A DNA stretch of 42,584 nucleotides from the NCBI GenBank assembly GCA_006212115.1, contig PDUK01000022.1:1-42584 (forward strand), written 5' to 3'. Positions 16,062 through 23,030 of this stretch are shown here, piece after piece. Each line of letters begins with the position of its first letter. Within the stretch, counting starts at the first letter, position 1. The notes below the pieces were generated by a model. That model worked only from the letters and a program-made list of their open reading frames with translations, did not search any database and had not been told where the DNA came from. The DNA is from Thalassolituus sp. Lineage in GTDB: Bacteria > Pseudomonadota > Gammaproteobacteria > Pseudomonadales > Oceanobacteraceae. The position numbers were made by a program, and so were the translations under genes.

Positions 16062-17561
16062 ATGATGCAGGATTTACTGGCACGACGTATTCAACTCACC
16101 CCCAGACCGCAGAACGACACCGTTCTGCCTCTGGAAGTTGCCATGCTCGGACATTGCCCGGGGCGAGTTCGCCCCGAGCGATTACTCGCACTCGGTGACG
16201 CACTGAATGCGATTCGACAGGCAGGCTATGGCGAGCGGCTTTCACAGATTGAAATGAATCCAGACAGCGCATCTCTGTATCACCTGCCACTGCCACTTCA
16301 CTCTGCGTCTGAATTTCACGATATTTTTCCCGATGCTGGGAGAAAACGGACCATTTACCGTAGCTCATTAGCCGGCAATCTTGCTTGGCTCGCACCCTGT
16401 GTTGATGACTTTTTTGCCAACGGTGGTCACAGACTCTGGGTGGTTGTGATTCCGGAAGAGGAAGCCCAACAAGGTTTCTTCGCATCCGAACATACTGATC
16501 TGACCGACCCCAGCACGCTTGCGGGAATCGCAACACTTATGACTGTGCCTGCAATTGGTGCCGTCTGTCTGCCGGATCTTGAGCGCCTTCAGATTCCCGC
16601 TCGCTTACCTGACATTCCACGCGTGCGTCTGGACAATCCAGAACCAACATTTTTGCCGTGCACACAATCTCTGGATGACGATCACCGGGAGCGGCGAAGT
16701 GAGCGCGAAATGGCTCTGGATGATTTACCGGAGCCCCTTCATTTTCAGAAGCTTCTCCGTGAAATACTGCATTGGCTTACTCGATACCGCCCTGATATGC
16801 AGTGCCTGCTGACCCTGCCCTTAGCCTACGCAAATGAAGTCGACAGCCCAGACGCAGATCCAGCTGCACTCGAATTGTTGAGTAGCATGCAGCTTTCTGA
16901 ATCTGCTCACTATTTACGTCAGATTCAGTTCGTCTACCCCTACGTCCGAGGCCAGGGGCGGGCTCTGCTATCACCCGTTGGTCTACTAGCCGGAAAGCAA
17001 GCGGCCACCGCCAAAGTATCCGGACCATGGCGATCCATTGCGGGGCAGCCCCTGATTTCAAAAAACCTGCCCTACCCGCGGATGAAACGTGCCGAGGTCG
17101 TCAGGCTGAGGGAAGAACCAGGTATTTCCATACTGGAATTGCGCAACAATCGGGTTGAACTCGACGACGAAAGACTGTGCGTTCCAGCCCTGCCCGCCGA
17201 TGATTACCGCCACGCGTCGAGTCTTGAACGATTTGATGGATATCGTACTGCTGAATTAATGCGACTGATGGGATACCTGCGTCGTCAACTTCGACAGTTT
17301 GGTGAACAGTTGGTATTTAACTCAGACGTTAACGACCCCAGGCCACGGCTCCTGATTGAACATTTTCTCAAGCAACTCTGGCAGCGAGGTGCGCTCCGCG
17401 GGGAAAGATCAGAGCATGCTTTCAGCCTACGCCAGATACCGGCCGGAGAGAGCACCCTACTGCTGGAAATAGAAATCGCACCGGCACTGCCCATTGATCG
17501 AATCCGTCTGACATTCACAAACTCCGGAGCCGACTGGCAAACGGAGGTACAGAGTGTCTAA
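16062..17561 (+). CDS. Divergent, degenerate sheath-like protein
   Basis: The 499 residues align by motif order with the sheath: VAMLGHCPGRVRPERLLALG resembles the post-N-terminal sheath segment, DDFFANGGHRLWVVVI (~105-120) matches FFDGGGKQLFVARV, LLSPVGLLAG matches LPPAGFIAG, and IEHFLKQLWQRGALRG (~428-443) matches the IENFLYNEWANSRLLG helix. The extreme N-terminal arm (YLAPGVFVEEV) and the conserved GRGHRVWGGRT and Trp-rich segments are missing. It lies only 7 bases after the tube gene and overlaps the next gene by 8 bases. A baseplate-proximal sheath initiator or a modified sheath ring is plausible; the homology is inferred by eye. Confidence 0.7.
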   Translation: MMQDLLARRIQLTPRPQNDTVLPLEVAMLGHCPGRVRPERLLALGDALNAIRQAGYGERLSQIEMNPDSASLYHLPLPLHSASEFHDIFPDAGRKRTIYRSSLAGNLAWLAPCVDDFFANGGHRLWVVVIPEEEAQQGFFASEHTDLTDPSTLAGIATLMTVPAIGAVCLPDLERLQIPARLPDIPRVRLDNPEPTFLPCTQSLDDDHRERRSEREMALDDLPEPLHFQKLLREILHWLTRYRPDMQCLLTLPLAYANEVDSPDADPAALELLSSMQLSESAHYLRQIQFVYPYVRGQGRALLSPVGLLAGKQAATAKVSGPWRSIAGQPLISKNLPYPRMKRAEVVRLREEPGISILELRNNRVELDDERLCVPALPADDYRHASSLERFDGYRTAELMRLMGYLRRQLRQFGEQLVFNSDVNDPRPRLLIEHFLKQLWQRGALRGERSEHAFSLRQIPAGESTLLLEIEIAPALPIDRIRLTFTNSGADWQTEVQSV

Positions 17562-18087
17562 GCCCGTTGCTGATGTATTTGTTCCCTTTCGCTTTAAGGT
17601 CAACCTGTATGACTCCGAACAGAATACCCTGCTGTGCTCGGGAAAATTCAGTGAGGTAAGCGGTTTTGAATTAACGATGGAACCAAAAACATTTCAGGAA
17701 GGTGGACGTAATTGGGGCGAAATTCACCGTTCTGGCCAGACGAAGTTCGCTCCTATGACACTCAAACGTGGCGTTACCAGTGTGAACGACTTGTGGAGCT
17801 GGTTTGACGCAACTACGCGTGGAGCCAATTACGGCTATCGCCTGAGTGGAGAAATTATCGTTCTCGGACATCAGACGAGCGACGGTAAAGATAACCCAGT
17901 CATGACCTGGAAACTGACCGGAGTAATGGCAACCAAGTTTAAAGGGCCCGATTTGAATTCCACTGCTAGTCAGGTTGCAATCGAGGAAGTCCAACTGGTT
18001 CACGAGGGACTGGAACTCGAGCGCGAAAAACAATCAGACGAGCAATCTTCCGGTGCGGACGCTGGTCGTCAGGGAGTCACTCCATGA
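17554..18087 (+). CDS. Second tube protein (Afp5/Pvc5-like, tube initiator candidate)
   Basis: This 177-residue paralogue of the inner tube starts at GTG 17554, with GGAGG upstream, and overlaps the sheath-like gene by 8 bases. Tube-family motifs are PFRFKVNLYDSEQN, GKFSEVSGFELTMEP, GGRNWGEIHRSG, LKRGVTSVNDLWSWF and AIEEVQLVHEGLELE. It is longer than the main tube at the C-terminus, with a charged tail (KQSDEQSSGADAGRQ). In Afp/PVC loci the Afp5-type paralogue links hub to tube, so it probably forms the first tube ring. Its stop overlaps the next start (ATGA). Confidence 0.9.
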   Translation: MSKPVADVFVPFRFKVNLYDSEQNTLLCSGKFSEVSGFELTMEPKTFQEGGRNWGEIHRSGQTKFAPMTLKRGVTSVNDLWSWFDATTRGANYGYRLSGEIIVLGHQTSDGKDNPVMTWKLTGVMATKFKGPDLNSTASQVAIEEVQLVHEGLELEREKQSDEQSSGADAGRQGVTP

Positions 18088-19010
18088 CGGCACCAGAACG
18101 CGGAAAACTCATCCCCGTCACAGGAAAGAATGACGAACCGGACATGGAGAATGCTATCGATGTCCAGTTCAACCCAGTCACGTTAAAAATAAACCTGTCG
18201 AATACGCTGAAGGCCAGCGAACAAAGTGGTAGCAGCAGTGCCGCTCAATTTGTTGAGAAAAGTTCATCCAGCCTGAGTCTGGAGCTGTTTTTTGATACCA
18301 CACGTAAAGAAGAAGATTCCGGCTACGAACAAGGTTCTGACGTTCGTAACCTGACTGGAGAAATTGCGACTCAATTTATCCAGCCAGAAAAGTCTGGCAG
18401 CGATATGAAAGCGCCAAAGCGCTGCTTATTTCAATGGGGTGCGTTTGAGTTTATCGGGATGATCGAAAGCTACGATGAAACGCTCGATTACTTCTCACCG
18501 GGCGGAACACCTCTCAGGGCCAAACTGGCGCTAAAGCTTAAGGAAGATCGTTTTCAATTCCGGCAGACCAACGATTTCTCTGACCCGACTAAACCCGCCG
18601 TACCGAGTTTATCTCCCCGAGGGCAAGACAAGGAGCCCGAGGCTGGTCCGAATACAGACGACCAAGGTAATCAGGATGGCACTGAGCCGCCAGCAAAACC
18701 GAATCCTAAAGAACAGGAAACGGAACCCGTTCCCGGACCGAGCGAAGGAAAGAATAACTGGCGTGAAACCGCCGAGTACAACGGTATAGAAAATCCACGT
18801 ATGCCGGGTGTCTCGATTCTGGCAACGCCTACACCGGATTGCCAACCACGCGCAGGGGTTTCTGCTGCGTTGAAGGGAGCCGTCCAGTTGAATGCCAATA
18901 TGAATGTAAATCTGAATACCAGCCTGGGTGGAAAGCTCGATACCAGAGTGGATGTAACCGCTTCGATAAAATCACGAATTAAAGTCGATACCGGAGTTGG
19001 GTTTGAATAA
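18084..19010 (+). CDS. Pvc7/Afp7-type CIS tube-adaptor protein without recognisable LysM
   Basis: The N-terminal ~155 residues match the CIS tube N-terminal domain (Pvc7/Afp7, gp53-like): QFNPVTLKINLSNTLKASEQ, LSLELFFDTT, FQWGAFEFIGMIESYDETLDYFSPGGTPLRAKLALKL. Family members usually carry a LysM domain at the C-terminus that joins spike, wedge and tube. Here it is replaced by a Pro/Glu/Lys-rich linker (~165-225) and a Val/Asn-rich tail with repeated hydrophobic-polar residues (LNANMNVNLNTSLGG). The length is 308 residues. It presumably connects tube and baseplate, and the unusual tail may bind another subunit or the membrane. Its start overlaps the previous stop (ATGA). Confidence 0.82.
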   Translation: MTAPERGKLIPVTGKNDEPDMENAIDVQFNPVTLKINLSNTLKASEQSGSSSAAQFVEKSSSSLSLELFFDTTRKEEDSGYEQGSDVRNLTGEIATQFIQPEKSGSDMKAPKRCLFQWGAFEFIGMIESYDETLDYFSPGGTPLRAKLALKLKEDRFQFRQTNDFSDPTKPAVPSLSPRGQDKEPEAGPNTDDQGNQDGTEPPAKPNPKEQETEPVPGPSEGKNNWRETAEYNGIENPRMPGVSILATPTPDCQPRAGVSAALKGAVQLNANMNVNLNTSLGGKLDTRVDVTASIKSRIKVDTGVGFE

Positions 19011-19042
19011 ATACACGTCGATATTTGCAAAAAGGGAGAGTC

Positions 19043-19207
19043 ATGCCCGTCATTATTGAAGAAGTGATCGCTGATGTCCCCGCGACGCCAGCACAAAGTG
19101 CTGCAGATCTGCCGCCGTCTCAACAGGCTGTGCCTCCGATGGCAGAGGATTTTCTGCGCCTGTTGGAAAAACAACAACAGCGCCAACAACGCTTAAAGGT
19201 GGATTAA
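19043..19207 (+). CDS. DUF5908-type small eCIS protein (Afp6/Pvc6-like)
   Basis: A 54-residue protein starting at ATG 19043, six bases after a GGGAGAG ribosome site. The opening MPVIIEEVIADV matches the MPIxIxEL-type start of DUF5908 proteins that occur between the Pvc7-like and hub genes in eCIS loci. A Pro/Ala linker and a C-terminal helix rich in Gln/Arg (EKQQQRQQRLKVD) follow. It probably packs in or near the baseplate core. An earlier in-frame ATG at 19025 lacks a ribosome site. The short length limits certainty. Confidence 0.75.
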   Translation: MPVIIEEVIADVPATPAQSAADLPPSQQAVPPMAEDFLRLLEKQQQRQQRLKVD

Positions 19208-19212
19208 TTACG

Positions 19213-20265
19213 ATGGCAATTCCTGAGGCGTTTTACAGCAGTGCTCCGGCGATCAACGTCAATGGCGAGATGCGCGAAGACTTAAGCGACGCGATTGGCA
19301 ATATGGTGGTCAATCTCGGACTCAGCGGCTGTGCTCATGCGGAATTACAAATTAATAACTGGGGACTCGCTCAGGATGCCCAGCAACCAGACTTTCTGTT
19401 CAGCGATATATTGCCCGGAGCAGAGATTGAAATTCATATCGGTCAGCCGGAACCGGAGCTTATATTTACGGGTGAGATCACTGCGGTCGAGGAAGAGTAT
19501 GGTCAGGGTGCGCCTCAACTGACACTACTCATGCAAGACAAGCTGCATCACTTAGCTCGCTATCGTCGTAGCCAAGCGTGGGAAGAGCAATCACCGGACG
19601 ACATCCTGCAAAGCATCGCCAGTGATGCAGGACTACAGAGTGATGTCCAGATTTCGTCTATCACGGATACCTGGCATCAGATTAATGAGAGCGACCTTGC
19701 CTTTATCCTGCGACTTTGTCAGCGCTTCGATATTTCACCACGCCTCAACGGTTCAACTTTACGTGCTCGTCCAGAATCGGAAGACAACGCTCCAGTTCTG
19801 CTGGATGTACAGGACAATATTTTACAGCTCAGATTAATGGCCGATCTGAATCATCAGATAACCGCCTCGACCACAATGGGCTATAACCTCGCCAATGCAG
19901 AGGCCGTCAATTTTGACAGCGACAGCCTGGCACCTGCACCAACGGACACATCCGCCGCAGACACCTTGAATGAGTTGAGTTGGGACGGCGATGAAACACT
20001 GCCCCATCCATTTGCGCGCTCTCAGGCAGAAGCTGAAGCGTACGCAAAAGCGCACTTTCAGCGACAAGCCAAGCGCTTTATTTCGGGTGAGATTACCTGT
20101 CAGGGAATGCCTGAACTAACGTCTGGGCGGGAAGTTGAGCTAAGTGGCGTCTCTCCCAGACTACTCGGGAAATATCAGGTTGTGCACTGCACTCACAAAT
20201 TTAATCGACGCGCTGGCTTTGAAACCCACCTTAAAGTCAATAAAGCTGACTGGAGTACGCAATGA
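19213..20265 (+). CDS. gp27/gpD-like hub protein (phage late control D family, Afp8 N-terminal part)
   Basis: These 350 residues form the trimeric hub that supports the spike. The fold matches phage late-control gene D/VgrG gp27: MAIPEAFYSSAPAINVNGEM opening, ELQINNWGL, FSDILPGAEIEIHIGQ, IFTGEITAVEEEYG, HHLARYRRSQAWEEQSPDDI and SDLAFILRLCQRFDISPRL. The C-terminal part ends KYQVVHCTHKFNRRAGF. In many eCIS the hub and spike are one fused protein (Afp8/Pvc8); here they are two genes, with the spike following at a 4-base ATGA overlap. Confidence 0.92.
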   Translation: MAIPEAFYSSAPAINVNGEMREDLSDAIGNMVVNLGLSGCAHAELQINNWGLAQDAQQPDFLFSDILPGAEIEIHIGQPEPELIFTGEITAVEEEYGQGAPQLTLLMQDKLHHLARYRRSQAWEEQSPDDILQSIASDAGLQSDVQISSITDTWHQINESDLAFILRLCQRFDISPRLNGSTLRARPESEDNAPVLLDVQDNILQLRLMADLNHQITASTTMGYNLANAEAVNFDSDSLAPAPTDTSAADTLNELSWDGDETLPHPFARSQAEAEAYAKAHFQRQAKRFISGEITCQGMPELTSGREVELSGVSPRLLGKYQVVHCTHKFNRRAGFETHLKVNKADWSTQ

Positions 20266-20900
20266 ACACGCACTCCACCGGACAGTTACAAGCACTGCAA
20301 ATAGCACAGGTTATTGATAATCAAGATCCGGACCGACGTGGACGGATAAAAGTCAGAATGCAGGCAAACTCATTGGAACTCTGGGCCAGTGTCGTTGTGC
20401 CATCCGCTGGTCAGGATTATGGCACTAGCTTCCTACCGCGCCTTGATGAAATCGTTGTCGTCAGCTTTATCAGTCACGACATGCCAATGATTCTGGGCAG
20501 TGTCTGGCAAGGTGCAGAAAGCCAGCCAGAAGAAGCGACGGCCGTCGAAGAAAAATACGCAGTAAAAACGCCCTCAGGTACCGTCTTCGAATTCAGCGAC
20601 AACGAACCGAAGGCCTCGCTAACGACACGCTCGGGCTACAACATCACCATCGATGAAAGCAGTGGTGGCGAGGTGCGAATCGAGCGAGGAACACAAACTA
20701 TCACATTGGGCACGTCAAACATCGATATCGATAGCTCAGGGCCGGTCAATATCAATGCCGCAACCGTTAACGTCAGTGCGTCTATAGTGCAGGTCGACGC
20801 TGGCATGTCTAAATTCAGTGGCGTCGTACAATGCGACACCATTATTGCCACCTCCGTAGTAGGTACAACCTACACGCCAGGTGCCGGAAACATCTGGTGA
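20262..20900 (+). CDS. Baseplate spike protein V (gpV/gp5-type)
   Basis: The 212 residues have an N-terminal OB-fold (~10-90: IAQVIDNQDPDRRGRIKVRM, LWASVVVPSAGQDYGTSFLPRLDEIVVVSF) typical of gpV/VgrG spikes. A C-terminal beta-helix/needle region (~105-200) follows, with short repeating strands (TQTITLGTSNIDIDSSGPVN, then NINAATVNVSASIVQVDAG). It is the membrane-piercing spike below the hub. It ends TPGAGNIW with no PAAR domain, and no PAAR gene was seen nearby. It is translationally coupled to the hub gene. Confidence 0.9.
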   Translation: MNTHSTGQLQALQIAQVIDNQDPDRRGRIKVRMQANSLELWASVVVPSAGQDYGTSFLPRLDEIVVVSFISHDMPMILGSVWQGAESQPEEATAVEEKYAVKTPSGTVFEFSDNEPKASLTTRSGYNITIDESSGGEVRIERGTQTITLGTSNIDIDSSGPVNINAATVNVSASIVQVDAGMSKFSGVVQCDTIIATSVVGTTYTPGAGNIW

Positions 20901-20913
20901 GGAGGCGTAAATA

Positions 20914-22623
20914 ATGATGAATAAACAACACACACTACATGATATAAAGCTCCAGCCAGCTTTTTTCGAGAATGGCCAGCACGCTACTCTTTTACGCTAT
21001 CTCGATCCTGATTTTATTAACCGCTTCCAGCAAGATATTCAGCAACAACGGTTTAACGCGATTCAGTTTGGCCGCTGGCTGGAAGAAGAACGTCATAGTC
21101 AACATGACCAGCACCCAGTGCTCAGACTTCCGACTCACCGGGCATTCCACCTGATCTGCTGTGAGGTTATCTGTCATCGCCCTGGCTTTCCCGCTCTGGA
21201 CCCGCAAAAAATCCGCTCTGCCGGGTTTGTGATTCGCAAAGAGAAACCCCACGGCCAACAAGCCTGGATTATAGAAGAAGGCGAAGCGGTCGGTTGGCAG
21301 AGCCGCCAGAAACCAACAGCCGACCCGGACATCAATCGACGACTATGCCCGAATGGTCTTTTGCAGAAACGCAGTCTCTCGCCGGTCTTCAGTGGCGAAG
21401 AAGTCCATCCACTTCATCCTATCGCCGTGAAAGACAGCAAAGGCAAGTGCCGCACTCTGCTGTTTGGTTATGTCCCTCTCGGGGGCTTCTACTACGAACG
21501 CAGTGTGCAATTTGATAACAGCGATGTAGAAGACATTAACCAATTGGCGATTGCCAACCTGCCCTGGCCATTCGGCTATGCCGATGGAACGAACACGACG
21601 TGGGACTCTGAACGGGATCGTATTCAGATTAACCGTGGGCGCCCGACTCCGGCGCTGGCTGAATTACTGATGCAGTTGGTGCATCGCTATCACCTTGGCG
21701 AGCATGACAGGCCAGATAATCAAGCATTGGAAACACTGTGTGACCAGATATATTTTTATGATCCTGACGCCTGGATGCGTTATCCGATGTATCTGCCGAA
21801 GATGCAGAAAATGCGCACAGGCATGCATAATCCATTCGATTTCTCCAGAGCGGAGCTCATCCCGTATTACCGCACCACCAGCCTGATCGATTATCTACGC
21901 GACTGTTTTGCCGATAAAGAGAACAACCCATTAGTACGCTGGGCAGCTCAAGTTGGTGATATGGCGGACGCCGTAGGTGGGTTAGATCGTCTCGGAAGTA
22001 TCCCGGCGCTGCCAGCACATAATGGCCAAGGCAGCCTTAGCGACTCGCTGGCCTTTACAGAGAGTCAGGCGGAATCGATGCGCTCAACATTGGGGCAACG
22101 TCTTCGCAATCTGACTCTGGCGACATCGCAGGAAATTCCATTACCAAAATTCGCCCAAGGGCCTGATGATCTGTTCCGCATTATTCCCTTCGTAAGATCC
22201 GAGAATGATGATCGTCATGAACAGATTACGTGGGCAGACAAGAGCTGCCAATCAACTTTATTCCGGGTCGCCGCGACCTTTGATCCGGAGGCCAGCCGCC
22301 CTTCACTGATTCCAATGCCTTCGCTACGGGACCTTAAACGTGGGTTGGCAAAAGGCGCTAGCATTCTTACTCCCGGCGACACCTTCTCATTGGTTAATTC
22401 TCTTAAATTCAAAAAAGGCATCAGCGAAGACACCGTGAGCGGAAACTTCGATCTGGGTGCTGGTATTCAGTGGATTTGCTCATTCAGTCTGCCGGTGATC
22501 ACGATCGTCGCCATGATCCTCTTAATGATCATGGTGTCACTGCTGAATATTATTTTCTTCTGGATGCCGTGGGTAAAAGTCTGCCTGCCGTTCCCGAAAA
22601 TGCCAAAAGGATCTGATGGATGA
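20914..22623 (+). CDS. Unknown eCIS-locus protein with C-terminal transmembrane segment
   Basis: This 569-residue protein is not recognised. The soluble N-terminal ~510 residues include RWLEEERHSQHDQ, an internal GYVPLGGFYYERSVQ motif, and an acidic/basic mixed middle. Residues ~520-554 form a long, uninterrupted hydrophobic segment (LPVITIVAMILLMIMVSLL, then NIIFFWMPWV) followed by a short basic tail (KMPKGSDG), so the C-terminus should sit in a membrane. There is no signal peptide. It has a good GGAGG ribosome site and lies between the spike and gp25 genes, overlapping gp25 by 4 bases. A membrane anchor for the particle or a baseplate assembly factor would fit; both are inference. Confidence 0.8.
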   Translation: MMNKQHTLHDIKLQPAFFENGQHATLLRYLDPDFINRFQQDIQQQRFNAIQFGRWLEEERHSQHDQHPVLRLPTHRAFHLICCEVICHRPGFPALDPQKIRSAGFVIRKEKPHGQQAWIIEEGEAVGWQSRQKPTADPDINRRLCPNGLLQKRSLSPVFSGEEVHPLHPIAVKDSKGKCRTLLFGYVPLGGFYYERSVQFDNSDVEDINQLAIANLPWPFGYADGTNTTWDSERDRIQINRGRPTPALAELLMQLVHRYHLGEHDRPDNQALETLCDQIYFYDPDAWMRYPMYLPKMQKMRTGMHNPFDFSRAELIPYYRTTSLIDYLRDCFADKENNPLVRWAAQVGDMADAVGGLDRLGSIPALPAHNGQGSLSDSLAFTESQAESMRSTLGQRLRNLTLATSQEIPLPKFAQGPDDLFRIIPFVRSENDDRHEQITWADKSCQSTLFRVAATFDPEASRPSLIPMPSLRDLKRGLAKGASILTPGDTFSLVNSLKFKKGISEDTVSGNFDLGAGIQWICSFSLPVITIVAMILLMIMVSLLNIIFFWMPWVKVCLPFPKMPKGSDG

Positions 22624-23015
22624 CGCTGCGTACTCCAGTACCCAAAATAATCAGCTGGCCACTCGGTGCCATCGGCACAGATGGCAGTCTGAGCTGGTCG
22701 GAAAATGACAACAGTATTCGCGAGAATATGCTCAATATTCTATTGACGCGCCCGGGTGAACGTATACAGCGTCCGGAATTCGGCGCTGGTCTGCTCAAAT
22801 TTATCCACCAGCCAAATAATGAAACAACGCGAAATCTGATCGCTGGCGTTGTTAAAAAGTCTCTGTCCGTGTGGGAAACACGCGTACAGATAGATGGCGT
22901 CGATGTTACACCTGCTAAGGACAGTCTGGCCGAAGTGCACATCAATATTCGCTATCGCTTACGACATAACCAGACCCCAGCATCTCTGGGGTTACGCCTG
23001 AATCTGGGCGTATAG
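22620..23015 (+). CDS. gp25/GPW-type baseplate wedge protein (Afp9/Pvc9-like)
   Basis: The 131 residues match the gp25 family, the baseplate wedge that nucleates sheath assembly. The central signature is NILLTRPGERIQRPEFGAGL (residues ~40-59, the EPR-type motif region), followed by FIHQPNNETTRNLIAG and VQIDGVDVTPAKDS, and ending YRLRHNQTPASLGLRL. The start overlaps the previous stop (ATGA). It is followed 15 bases later by the baseplate J gene, the usual gp25-gpJ pairing. Confidence 0.94.
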   Translation: MTLRTPVPKIISWPLGAIGTDGSLSWSENDNSIRENMLNILLTRPGERIQRPEFGAGLLKFIHQPNNETTRNLIAGVVKKSLSVWETRVQIDGVDVTPAKDSLAEVHINIRYRLRHNQTPASLGLRLNLGV

Positions 23016-23030
23016 GGAGGATATCCGGCT

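Noticed and set aside
20262-20900. PAAR tip fused to the spike protein
   Set aside because: The C-terminus (TPGAGNIW) is too short and lacks the PAAR zinc-site residues; only the OB-fold and needle repeats are visible.
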